Of a DNA stretch of 64,000 nt, positions 17,693-26,800 are shown piece after piece. Each line of letters begins with the position of its first letter. Within the stretch, counting starts at the first letter, position 1. A model generated the notes under the pieces. It was not told the origin of the DNA and ran no database searches. It worked only from the letters and a program-made list of their open reading frames with translations. The DNA comes from Hufsiella arboris (GTDB taxonomy: Bacteria > Bacteroidota > Bacteroidia > Sphingobacteriales > Sphingobacteriaceae): the NCBI RefSeq assembly GCF_009834875.1, contig NZ_WVHT01000004.1:372001-436000 (forward strand), in the 5' to 3' direction. The position numbers and the translations under genes were made by a program.

Positions 17693-18070
17693 TCAGGTTA
17701 TCATTACCAGGATAAACGTTAAAACTGAAATTCCTAAAGCCAGCCACACCATCCAGTTGTTTCTTTTTAACAGCTCAACCTGCTCCTGTAACTGCAACAA
17801 ACCCATAACCTCTGTTTCTTTCTCCTTTAACTTCTGATTAGAATCGTATATTTTAACCATGCGGATGCCCTTCTCCGTTAAAATAAACAGGTCAGGGCGC
17901 TCTTCATGCAGATAATTCATACTGATTAATTCCGACAGCGCATTGCTGTGTTCGGGTTTAACTGTGACCTTATTAATGTAGCCGGCGGTTTCAGCCTGTT
18001 TTAATAAATCATAAATTAAATCATTGGAAGTGTTCATTTCCTGCCAACCTAAATGATAACCCATTTCCAA
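17693..18070 (-). CDS. Small membrane-anchored protein, wHTH-like N-terminus
   Basis: 125 residues, or 114 if translation starts at the second Met (18037). The first ~75 residues look like a small winged-helix fold (helices, then a loop with LFILTEKGIRMV). A short charged coiled coil (KLKEKETEVMGLLQLQEQ) follows, then one C-terminal membrane segment (~105-123) with almost nothing outside. I do not recognise a named family. A tail-anchored DNA- or protein-binding role is possible, but only from these features. Convergent with the export cluster. Confidence 0.7.
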   Translation of the reverse strand: MEMGYHLGWQEMNTSNDLIYDLLKQAETAGYINKVTVKPEHSNALSELISMNYLHEERPDLFILTEKGIRMVKIYDSNQKLKEKETEVMGLLQLQEQVELLKRNNWMVWLALGISVLTFILVMIT

Positions 18071-18221
18071 TAAATAACAGGATTGGATAATTGTTTTACA
18101 TCAGCCTTCCAATGGCCCAATGTCCGTTGCCGTAAGACGAGCAATTCGGCAAAAGTGTAACAATTACGTGCGAGCTACGTCTTAAAAATTTGTATATAAC
18201 TAATTACTAACTGGTGTATCA

Positions 18222-19325
18222 ATGAAACTGCAATTCTTCAAAAAGCGAAACGGCACAGAAAACAGGCCCAAAAAAAGCAAATTACGCGAATGGCTTGATG
18301 CCGTTTTGTTTGCCGTCATTGCTTCTACGATCATTCGTGGCTTGCTTTTTTCCGCTTATGCCATTCCATCGGCGTCAATGGAAGGCACTCTCCTGACAGG
18401 CGATTATCTTTTCGTCAGTAAATTCGCTTATGGCGCCCGTATGCCAATTACCCCGATATCAGTGCCATTTCTGGAATCGACAGTTACAAAATATAACCTG
18501 AAAACTTATTGGGATGGAATTAAATTGCCCTATTACAGGCTGCCGGGATTATCAGACGTAAAACAAGGCGACGTTGTCGTATTTAACTATCCGCCGGACG
18601 CTGAAAAAGGCAGGCCGGTCGATATGCGGACACATTATATCAAGCGCTGTATCGCGACACCCGGTGACCTCCTTCTAATTAACAATTCAAATGTATTTGT
18701 AAATAAAAAACTAGTAGCAACAGCTCCAAAGGCTCAGACTTCCTACCTCGTAAAAACAGATGGGAACAGCCTAAATCCAGAATTGCTTCACGAGCTTCAC
18801 ATCGAAATACGCGGGCAGTTTAGCATGACGGACTACGAAATGATCATTCCAGCAGACAGTTTTGCGGATTTCAAAAGCAGGCCGAACATTAAGTCTATCA
18901 ATCCTTTTATTTTACCGAAAGAGATCGTTGATGAGAGTCTATATCCACATAACGCGCTGTTTAAATGGAATATTGACAACTACGGTCCGCTGACCGTACC
19001 GAAGGAGGGATGGACTATTCCGCTTAATGATTCAACTCTTGCGCTTTATGGCCCTGCCATCAAAAATTACGAATTAACGCCAGTCGCTAAAAACGGCAAT
19101 GCGTTTTTTGTAAATGGCAAAAAAGCCGGTTCTTATACGTTTAAAATGAACTATTACTGGATGATGGGCGACAATCGTCATAATTCTGAAGATTCGCGAT
19201 CCTGGGGTTTCGTACCCGAGGACCATATAGTTGGCAAAGCTATGATCACCTGGATGAGCAGTGACAGTACCGAAACTGCATTAAAGAGGATACGATGGAA
19301 CCGGATATTACGGGATATCAAGTAA
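18222..19325 (+). CDS. lepB: Signal peptidase I
   Basis: A 367-residue type I signal peptidase that cleaves secretory signal peptides at the outer face of the inner membrane. One N-terminal membrane segment (~27-46) leads to the catalytic serine box PSASMEGTL (Ser52). The general-base lysine lies in THYIKRCIATPGD (Lys141), and box E is GDNRHNSEDSRSWGFVP. The large insert between the lysine and box E is typical of Bacteroidota LepB. The gene stands alone, so this may be one of several paralogues. Confidence 0.93.
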   Translation: MKLQFFKKRNGTENRPKKSKLREWLDAVLFAVIASTIIRGLLFSAYAIPSASMEGTLLTGDYLFVSKFAYGARMPITPISVPFLESTVTKYNLKTYWDGIKLPYYRLPGLSDVKQGDVVVFNYPPDAEKGRPVDMRTHYIKRCIATPGDLLLINNSNVFVNKKLVATAPKAQTSYLVKTDGNSLNPELLHELHIEIRGQFSMTDYEMIIPADSFADFKSRPNIKSINPFILPKEIVDESLYPHNALFKWNIDNYGPLTVPKEGWTIPLNDSTLALYGPAIKNYELTPVAKNGNAFFVNGKKAGSYTFKMNYYWMMGDNRHNSEDSRSWGFVPEDHIVGKAMITWMSSDSTETALKRIRWNRILRDIK

Positions 19326-19333
19326 CAAAAATT

Positions 19334-19375
19334 CGCAGGCAGCGTTCTTGGAAACAAACATTTACGCTGCCTGCG
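19334..19375 (-). terminator. Intrinsic terminator between convergent genes
   Basis: A perfect 12-bp stem (CGCAGGCAGCGT, 19334-19345, with its complement at 19364-19375) and an 18-nt loop. On the minus strand it is followed by AATTTTTG, so it best terminates the GntR/ABC operon; it may also slow lepB transcripts. Confidence 0.75.
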
Positions 19376-19389
19376 GTTTAAAGTCAGAT

Positions 19390-20094
19390 TTATTTTTTCA
19401 CCAGGCTCAATGCTCGTCCCATGAGTGTAATTTTCGAGCTGTCTGCCAGGTTTAATTTCGCCGATTTGATATCCGGATCAAGCAATTCCAGATGATTTTT
19501 GCCGGGAACCTCGATATCAGCCGTTGCAATTTGATTGTTATTAGCGATCATGAGAGAAGACTCGCCTGTGCGGCCGCCGACTTTTGCTTTTAATGCATTT
19601 AATTTTGTCTTTTCTAAAAACGCATCGGTCGTTAAACCTAAATCCAGATTTAACTCACGTTGATCAAACCCGGTGACAGTCAGCTGCCTGTTATCGATGT
19701 ATTTCGAATTGGCTGAATCAGACTTAGTTGTAATTTTAACCACCTTCGGGCACAGAATTAAGATGCTGCCTCTTACCTGCCTTTCGTCGGCTTTATATTT
19801 TTCCTTTACATCAATAATCAATTCACCATTTTTACTTTCAACCGTAACCCGGTCCTTCACCCATTTGCTGATCCAGACTTTAGAACTGGAATTGTGCTCT
19901 ATTGAAACTGAAATCAGGTTGGCAGAATTTACACGGATCGTATTGAACTGGCCGACCTGCTGTTGTTCCAGATTTCGAAAACGGCTTTTAAAATTTCCAG
20001 TCTGATATTCCGCTTTCAAGGCTGTGTCGTAGGCAACCATTGATCCTGTTAAAATTATCAAGGCGGCCAGCAATAGTTTATTACTTGTTTTCAT
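19390..20094 (-). CDS. Exported beta-rich protein, DUF2807/GIN-like
   Basis: 234 residues with an N-terminal hydrophobic segment (MKTSNKLLLAALIILTGSMV) and a body of short beta strands. It contains phrases such as FNTIRVNSANLISVSIE and NGELIIDVKEKYK that resemble the putative auto-transporter adhesin head (DUF2807/GIN) found throughout Bacteroidota. Function is unknown; such proteins are periplasmic or surface-exposed beta-helices. It is the last gene of the ATPase-permease-GntR operon, starting 3 bp after the GntR stop, so it is probably co-regulated and part of the same envelope response. Confidence 0.65.
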   Translation of the reverse strand: MKTSNKLLLAALIILTGSMVAYDTALKAEYQTGNFKSRFRNLEQQQVGQFNTIRVNSANLISVSIEHNSSSKVWISKWVKDRVTVESKNGELIIDVKEKYKADERQVRGSILILCPKVVKITTKSDSANSKYIDNRQLTVTGFDQRELNLDLGLTTDAFLEKTKLNALKAKVGGRTGESSLMIANNNQIATADIEVPGKNHLELLDPDIKSAKLNLADSSKITLMGRALSLVKK

Positions 20095-20097
20095 GCG

Positions 20098-20472
20098 TTA
20101 AGGTTTATAATTCTCCGTTTTAAATGTTTTATAATGCGCGTCAATTTCTTCAATACTGATATTGAGCAGGTAAATCGTCCTGAAAAATTCGGGAAGTTCC
20201 TGTTTAAAGAAACGCTCCTTTTGGTATGTCTGAATTTTGTTTACCGCGTCTGCAGTTACAAAAAAACCGATACCGCGCTTATTGGAAATAATATCCTGGT
20301 TCTGTAAAAATTCGTAGGTGCGCATAACTGTATTTGGGTTAACCTGTAATTCAACCGCCAGATCACGGACAGACAGGATCTTCTGTTCCGCAGGCCATTT
20401 GCCAAGCAGAATTTTTTCGTTTACGTAATTTGCGATCTGTATATAAATCGCCTCGTTATCTCTAAATTCCAT
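20098..20472 (-). CDS. GntR-family regulator (YtrA-like)
   Basis: A 124-residue regulator: an N-terminal GntR winged helix (YIQIANYVNEKIL, LSVRDLAVELQVNPNTVMRTYEFL) and a short C-terminal helical tail of the YtrA type rather than a large ligand domain. ATG at 20472 is chosen because AAGGAG lies ~10 nt upstream and it leaves a 2-bp gap after the permease; a longer in-frame start at 20517 would overlap that gene. It is third in an ABC transporter operon and probably represses it, with the palindrome at 22096-22121 as the likely site. Confidence 0.88.
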   Translation of the reverse strand: MEFRDNEAIYIQIANYVNEKILLGKWPAEQKILSVRDLAVELQVNPNTVMRTYEFLQNQDIISNKRGIGFFVTADAVNKIQTYQKERFFKQELPEFFRTIYLLNISIEEIDAHYKTFKTENYKP

Positions 20473-20474
20473 CT

Positions 20475-21248
20475 TCAGATCTCCTTCTCTTTCAGTTTGA
20501 ATAATGCGCAAATCCAAAAAACTATAGCGACTGTAAAGAACATTAGCGATGTAAGCATATCTGCGTTTTCATTCAGCCGAATTGGCCAGCTGTTTTCACC
20601 TTCGATAACCTGAAGGCCGATGAACGGGACCGCCTTTGAAAATTTTCCATCAAATAAAAAATACGTTATAAATTGATTTAAAATCGATAGTAAAACAAGG
20701 AAAACAAAAAAGACAAAACCTGTTTTAACGAAATGTAATCGTTCAAAATAAATGGCGCCAATCAGTGTAATGGAATGTAGAATGATATAAAAACCTATTA
20801 TACGATAAGGCTTGAGGTCCTCCGAAAATAAATCCATTAATTTTGATTCCGGATTGCCCCAAATCGAAGAGACTATGAACACAACAAGATAAAATGCTCC
20901 GATAAAACAGATCAGAAAAATAATCAAAGAATAAATCCAGCTAACAAGAAATTTCTCAACATAAGAAGCAGGAAGCATCAGCGTTTGGATAGCCTTCTTT
21001 TTGTCCCCCAGATCGGCAAAGATCATGCTTGTAAAAATTGCTCCCGCGATTAAAAGAAATGTAGAAAATAAGATCAGTTGCGAAACCTGTCCGATAACGC
21101 CGTTATTGTTATAGGCAATGAACGCAAAAAGTAATGTTAATATACCCGATATCACCCCCAGCGACATGAGATAGGCTTTGTAGTGTTCCTGCGTATGCTT
21201 TGCAAAAAGCATTGTAAATCGATTGAAAGAGAAGAAATTATTTGCCAT
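20475..21248 (-). CDS. ABC transporter permease, six membrane segments
   Basis: A 257-residue integral membrane protein with about six hydrophobic segments (near 25-45, 55-75, 105-130, 145-165, 175-197 and 230-250) and little else conserved. Its place between an ABC ATPase and a YtrA-type GntR regulator, with 2-bp gaps on each side, marks it as the membrane partner of that ATPase. Such systems respond to envelope stress or cell-wall-active compounds in Bacillota; the same role here is inference. Confidence 0.8.
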   Translation of the reverse strand: MANNFFSFNRFTMLFAKHTQEHYKAYLMSLGVISGILTLLFAFIAYNNNGVIGQVSQLILFSTFLLIAGAIFTSMIFADLGDKKKAIQTLMLPASYVEKFLVSWIYSLIIFLICFIGAFYLVVFIVSSIWGNPESKLMDLFSEDLKPYRIIGFYIILHSITLIGAIYFERLHFVKTGFVFFVFLVLLSILNQFITYFLFDGKFSKAVPFIGLQVIEGENSWPIRLNENADMLTSLMFFTVAIVFWICALFKLKEKEI

Positions 21249-21250
21249 GA

Positions 21251-22084
21251 TTATCGGTTTAAAATTTCAGTCAGCGGTTTGTGATTATTAATTATCGCGT
21301 TAAAAAGCAGCTCCATATCTACCCTGCTGAATTTCTGATATAAGTTCTCAGCAATAGTGTTTGTCCCTATCATATTTTCTTCCGCATATACTACGTTCCG
21401 GCCATTCGCTTCAGACGAGGTTAAAAACAAAAGCTTGTCTGATATCTCATCAAGGCTTTTATTCAGCAGTATTTCCCTTTCATGAAGGACAATTACCTGG
21501 TCGATCAGGCTGTCCAGATCACGTACCTGGTGTGTTGAAATAATTATGCAACGATCTTCCGTCAGCGCAGATGCGATGATTTTACGAAATTGCACTTTCG
21601 AGGGGATATCCAAACCATTGGTCGGCTCGTCCATGATTAATAACGATGTATTACTCGCTAATCCGAAAGCAATCATTACTTTTTTTTGCTGTCCGAAAGA
21701 TAGCCGGCTCATTACCTGATCAGCGGGAACATTGAATTCCAGCAGGATATTTTCAAACTGCTCCCGGTCAAACTGCGGGTAAAAATGTGCCGTATTTTTC
21801 ACGTAGCCTCTGACGGTGATTGCCGGCATAAATAATTCTTCAGGAATAAAAAATAATTGGCTTAAAAATGAAGGCCGCCTTTGTGAGGGATTGTGTCCGT
21901 TCACGTCTAATTCTCCCTCCTGCGGAAAAACCAGGCCGGCAAGATTTTTCAGAAGTGTCGATTTACCTGCTCCATTTTTACCAAGAAGCCCATAAATATG
22001 GCCCTCTTCCAAATACAAACTAAGGTTTTCAAATAATGGCCTTCCTTTTTTATAGCCGAACGTCAGGTTGGAAACTGTAATCAT
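21251..22084 (-). CDS. ABC transporter ATPase of GntR-controlled operon
   Basis: A 277-residue ATPase: Walker A GLLGKNGAGKST (~36-45), signature LSFGQQKKVMIAFGLA, Walker B LLIMDEPTNGLD, and a switch histidine in IISTHQVRD. ATG at 22084 is preferred to a TTG two codons upstream. It is the first gene of a compact four-gene operon (ATPase, permease, GntR, beta-rich exported protein). The likely promoter and operator lie directly upstream. Confidence 0.92.
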   Translation of the reverse strand: MITVSNLTFGYKKGRPLFENLSLYLEEGHIYGLLGKNGAGKSTLLKNLAGLVFPQEGELDVNGHNPSQRRPSFLSQLFFIPEELFMPAITVRGYVKNTAHFYPQFDREQFENILLEFNVPADQVMSRLSFGQQKKVMIAFGLASNTSLLIMDEPTNGLDIPSKVQFRKIIASALTEDRCIIISTHQVRDLDSLIDQVIVLHEREILLNKSLDEISDKLLFLTSSEANGRNVVYAEENMIGTNTIAENLYQKFSRVDMELLFNAIINNHKPLTEILNR

Positions 22085-22095
22085 ATACAAAAGTT

Positions 22096-22121
22096 TAGTG
22101 TACTAGTTATATAGTACACTA
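22096..22121 (-). promoter_or_regulatory. Palindromic operator, probable GntR site
   Basis: A perfect inverted repeat, TAGTGTACT - 8 nt - AGTACACTA (22096-22104 and 22113-22121), lies between the -7 box and the ATPase start, where the transcript would begin. A symmetric site here, upstream of an operon that encodes a dimeric GntR regulator, fits autorepression. Confidence 0.7.
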
Positions 22122-22152
22122 CAAATGTATCATTAAAATTGACTAATCAAAA
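22122..22152 (-). promoter_or_regulatory. Bacteroidota-type -33/-7 promoter of the GntR/ABC operon
   Basis: On the minus strand, TTTTG (22148-22152) is followed after 18 nt by TACATTTG (22122-22129), matching the -33 TTTG / -7 TAnnTTTG pattern of Bacteroidota housekeeping promoters. The -7 box abuts the palindrome at 22096-22121. Confidence 0.65.
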
Positions 22153-22179
22153 TTTCCGAAAAAAAAACAACCAACTTTT

Positions 22180-23106
22180 CTAGGCAGCCTGCTCTGACTT
22201 TCGGTAGGTCACCAGGAAAACGCCGGCCAGAATTAGCAACAAGCAAAGTATTTGCGGGGTGTTAATTTTCTCGGAAGCAATTAGCCAGCCGGCAAACATT
22301 GCAACCACCGGGTTGATATAAGTATGAGTGCTGACTATTGCGGGCGGACGCACTGTCACCAGCCATGTGAAAGAAAGGTATGCTATAAGCGAACCGAAAA
22401 CAATCAGGTAAGCCAAGCCGAACCAACCGCTGAAGGTAATTGCAGGCGCATCAAATGAATGCCAGCCACCGTTAGGAATTGCAATTAAGGCACTGGCTAT
22501 GCCGGCAAATATTAGTTGCAGAGAGGTTGTTTGCAGATTTGATATAGTACCATTTAATCGTTTTTTGCCATAAAGCGTTCCGATTACCCAGATGACACTG
22601 GCGACAAGTACAATGATACTTCCCTTTAATTTGTCTTTTTGCAGCACAAGAGGGCCAGCACCTTCTGGTGTAAAATGCATAAAAAGCATAATCCCAACAA
22701 AACCGATTAAAATACCCGCAAGTATTGAAACATTTGAAAAATAAGTCCTCCAATTTTTCTTATCAAGAATGATAAACCAGATAGGTTCCGTTGCTATCAG
22801 AACGGCGGCGTGCCCGGAAGTAATATATTTCTCGGCAAATACCACCAGCCCCGATCCACCCACCAGCATCAGTATCCCGCTAATAGCCGACACCCGGATG
22901 TTTGCTGTATTATAAACAAATCCAGTTCTGATGGAAACATATGTCAGAAGGATTACACCAGCTACCAAATACCTTATTGCTGAACCAACAAATGGGTCCA
23001 TTCCCTGCAACACATATACATTTGCCAGGTAAGTAGTTCCCCACACAAAATAAATAGCAAAAAAAGCCAGCGCTATCCACAATACAGGTATTTTAGATGA
23101 ATTCAT
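22180..23106 (-). CDS. EamA/DMT-family exporter
   Basis: A 308-residue inner-membrane protein with ten predicted hydrophobic segments in two EamA repeats. The first repeat starts with FAIYFVWGTTYLANVYVLQGM and the second begins near residue 160 (GSIIVLVASVIWVIGTLYGKK). This is the drug/metabolite exporter layout. The substrate is not predictable. It is transcribed divergently from a CGNR zinc-finger regulator, with an inverted repeat in the shared 77-bp region, so that regulator probably controls it. Confidence 0.9.
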   Translation of the reverse strand: MNSSKIPVLWIALAFFAIYFVWGTTYLANVYVLQGMDPFVGSAIRYLVAGVILLTYVSIRTGFVYNTANIRVSAISGILMLVGGSGLVVFAEKYITSGHAAVLIATEPIWFIILDKKNWRTYFSNVSILAGILIGFVGIMLFMHFTPEGAGPLVLQKDKLKGSIIVLVASVIWVIGTLYGKKRLNGTISNLQTTSLQLIFAGIASALIAIPNGGWHSFDAPAITFSGWFGLAYLIVFGSLIAYLSFTWLVTVRPPAIVSTHTYINPVVAMFAGWLIASEKINTPQILCLLLILAGVFLVTYRKSEQAA

Positions 23107-23145
23107 AATATTACCATCTATGTTTATTTTAAAGGTAGTAATATT
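23107..23145. promoter_or_regulatory. Inverted repeat between divergent exporter and CGNR gene
   Basis: AATATTAC (23107-23114) and GTAATATT (23138-23145) form an inverted pair, 23 bp apart, with further partial symmetry inside. One arm touches the exporter start codon. The position suits an operator controlling both genes. Confidence 0.4.
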
Positions 23146-23183
23146 GCAACAAACAAAAATGCTTAATTCCTATTTTTATTTAA

Positions 23184-23804
23184 ATGAAGCTTGAATCAAT
23201 ACCTGAAATGAAGCTGGTTGGCGGCGCTGCCTGTCTCGACTTTATTAATTCAGGCTATAATGAAAGTGAGAATTTAATTACCGAACGCCTGCACTCCTAT
23301 CAGGACCTGCTCCTGTTAATTAGAAAATGCGGTTTGATCAATGAAATTGAATTTTCTGAATTAAAACGAACTGCGACAGCCAGTGTACAAGAGGCTGAAA
23401 GAATTCTCGCAGAAGCCATAAAAGTCAGAACAGTTTTTTATAGAGTGTTTTTTTTACTTACAAACGATCGGGCTAAAGAACTTGACAACGGGCTTCTTAA
23501 GAAGTTTAATAAGATCCTCAACGAACCGGCAAAACCTCAGTACACGCTTGCAGGGAACCAACTGGCTCTCGAAAATAAAGATAAACAGGCGGGTTTGAGA
23601 TTGCCCCTCGATTTGTTCATAAGGTCAGCCTCCGATCTGTTAACTAACAAAAATCAAAGGCTGATTAAAAAATGCTGCGGCTGTGAATGGTTCTTTTTAG
23701 ATGAGACCAAAAACCACAGCCGCAAATGGTGTGACATGCAGGACTGCGGAAGTATCGCGAAATCAAAACGTTACTACCACAGGAAGAAAGACAAAAAAAC
23801 ATAG
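23184..23804 (+). CDS. CGNR zinc-finger / ABATE-domain regulator
   Basis: 206 residues. The N-terminal part (MKLVGGAACLDFINSGYN) is an ABATE-type domain thought to sense stress. The C-terminal ~45 residues carry the CGNR zinc finger with cysteines in KKCCGCEWFF and KWCDMQDCGS, followed by a basic tail (KSKRYYHRKKDKK) that would bind DNA. CGNR is degenerate here (DCGS). It faces away from the DMT exporter, an arrangement common for regulator and target. Confidence 0.85.
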   Translation: MKLESIPEMKLVGGAACLDFINSGYNESENLITERLHSYQDLLLLIRKCGLINEIEFSELKRTATASVQEAERILAEAIKVRTVFYRVFFLLTNDRAKELDNGLLKKFNKILNEPAKPQYTLAGNQLALENKDKQAGLRLPLDLFIRSASDLLTNKNQRLIKKCCGCEWFFLDETKNHSRKWCDMQDCGSIAKSKRYYHRKKDKKT

Positions 23805-23831
23805 GGCAGACAGCCGCTTCAATATCGACTT

Positions 23832-26800
23832 TCAGCACCTGTTATATAACCTGATCCACGTCAGTAATTGCCTTTCGATGTAAAAATTAAGCTGCCTCGG
23901 TTTCAGGCGCCATACCCAGTTACCGGATACTGAGGCCGGCGAATTAAGGCGTGCACTTTCATTGAGGCCAAGCAGATCCTGCACGGAAATTATCGCTGTC
24001 TTCGCCACACTCGACAGCGCGAGCCTGGCCAGATATTCATGCACATTTCTATTGTTGATTTTTTGCCCGGAATAATCATCTATTTTTTTTTGGCCTTTAG
24101 AATTTAATTCGTTTGCATACCAACCGGCAACGGTGTTGTTATCATGAGTGCCGGGATATACAAAATAATTCGAAGTGAAATTATGCGGGGCGTATGATGA
24201 CTCCGGCAGATCGTCGCCGAATGCAAACTGCAGTACTTTCATTCCCGGAAGGTCAAACTTATCTCTCAATTCATAAACGGCTTCATCGATATCGCCAAGA
24301 TCCTCTGCTACAAACGGAAGCCCTCCAAATTCCTGTTTAAGTATTTCAAATAAAGATGCTCCCGGCCCTGACTTCCACTGCCCGTTTTTCGCCGTGGTTT
24401 CGCCAGCCGGCACCTCCCAAAAAGCAGAGAAAGCACGAAAATGATCGAGACGAAGCAAATCGTATCGTTCCAGGTTTTTTCGAATACGCCGCACCCACCA
24501 CTCGAATTTATTTTCTTTTAATACTTCCCAGCGAAACACCGGCATGTTCCACAATTGCCCGTCGGCGTTAAAATAATCTGGTGGAACGCCGGCGACCGCA
24601 TTCATTTGTCCGTTTTCATCGAGGCAAAAACTTTCGGGATTTGCCCATACATCCACGGAGTCGTGGCTCACATAAAAAGGCAGATCGCCAAAAAGCTTTA
24701 TGCCTAAACCGTTACAATACTCTTTAAGCCGTTTCCATTGACGCACAAAAACAAACTGAAGCCATTTGATTTTCAAGATAGCGTCCTGGTGTGTTTTTTC
24801 AAAAAAACCGATTGATTCAGCCGATCGTAATTTAAAATCCCGGGGCCAGTCAAACCACGGCTTGCCATCGAAAGCCTGTTTTAAAACCTCGTAAAGAGCA
24901 AAATCATTCAGCCAATACGCTTCATCAATACAAAACTGTTTAAAGGAGTCAGCCCGATTTCCCGGCTCATTTTTAAAGTTTTCCCAGGCGATATCAAAAA
25001 GTTTCTGTTTTAAAAGAACAACTTTCTGGTAATCAACACGGTCCGGCGATGTATCGAAATAATACTTTGGCAGAATACCAGCATCAAGACATCCTTCATC
25101 AGCTAAAACTTCCGGACTGATGAATAATATATTTCCGGCCATGCTTGAGTACGAACTGTACGGGGAATGACTCGGGCCTGTGGTAGGCGATAAGGGCAAC
25201 AGCTGCCAGTATTTTTGGCATGTTCTTCCAAGAAAATCTGCAAATGCTATTGCCGAAGGACCAAAATCACCAATGCCAAACGACGAATCCAACGAACTGA
25301 TATGCATCAGAGTTCCCGCAGAACGTTCTTTTGGAGGCTGGCTGAGCTTCAGAATTGCCACGGGCAGCGACTTGAAAATTTCATTCAAACTAATTTCTCC
25401 GTTATGCGAACCCCTGGCTTTGGACAAAAGATGTTCCCAATGCGCCGGCGCCTCATGAGGAATAATTACAGAAGTATCCTTCCAGTCTAATTCATTAACT
25501 GTTCTTTGTTGTCGTTTTGCTAATACTGTTGAGTGTAAGGGTATAACGATTAAATACCATGTCTGCTGATACCTTCGTGCAAAACCCATTGCAAACTTTT
25601 TAAGTTTCCCGGTTACTTCCAACGGAATGTAGCTGCCTTTGGAAAAGCAATCAGGATCTTCTTTGCGAACCTGCAGTAAGGTATGAACCAGCCAAAGCTT
25701 TATCCGTGCATTATAGCGCGAGTTCCATAGTTCTGGTAAAAAGTTCGAAGGGTCTTTTCCGGAAAGACTTTTAATTTCCAGAAGTGCCTGGGCACGCTCG
25801 TCAAAATCAACCGGCCTGCGATTGTCCGGGTCAACCATACTCAGATCCCAGAACTCGCAGCCCTGGTAGGTGTCAGGTACACCGGGACAGGTAAATTTCA
25901 ACATCACCTGGCTAAGCGAATTGACAATCGCCGCATCCAAAATAGAAGTATGGAATTCATTAAAACGCGGCCAGAAAAGCCGTTTTTTATTTAGCAATCC
26001 CCTGGCAAAAGACTTTACCGCATTCTCGTATTTGGTGTCGGGTTCGGCCCAGTCCGAATGTTGCTTGGCTTCCCGGAATGCCTTTTCGAGATAATCGAGC
26101 AGCCGGGCTTGATAATTTTCGTCGTCCTGTCCCGGCATAGGATAAGTTCCAATCAGCGTCTGATAAATAAAATATTCGTCATTAAGATCGGGCGAATTAT
26201 CTTCCTTTAAATCAATATTTAACTTCTGCCATTCTTCGACGGCTTCAAACCAGGCATCAGGCGAATCGCTTAACACGTTAAGCCTTGCTCGCACATCCTC
26301 ACCGCGTTTGGTATCATGTGTCGACGTAGCGCTAAGAGCCAGCGGCCATTCGTTTTGCCGTTGCTGCATCTCCAGGTTAAACCGCGCGACAGAAATCCCG
26401 AAGGAACTGACAGAATCTCCTACTTCATTATGGCTGATAAAACTTGCGTTGGAATACATCAGCGTATCCTCTACACCTTTCGCCATAAGCGGACCTGTAA
26501 ACTGCATACATCGCCTGAAGAAATGCAATGCCCGACTAGCATAGTCTGGATCGGCTTCAGAATTTGAAGTAAAGAAAACATTCTCCAGCAGTTTAATAGC
26601 CGACAAAAGATAGGCTCTGTTTTTAACAATCTCTGCGAACAGTTTTTTCACGGTATCGCTGTCAGCGCCACTTAAAGGGAGCGATTTTTCATAAAACCGA
26701 TAAACCGGAAAACCTATCAAAAATTCGCCTATAGCATCACGAAGATTTTCAGCGGGCACCGACTGCAAATCCTCGATACCTGCGAGGCGCAATTGCGAAA

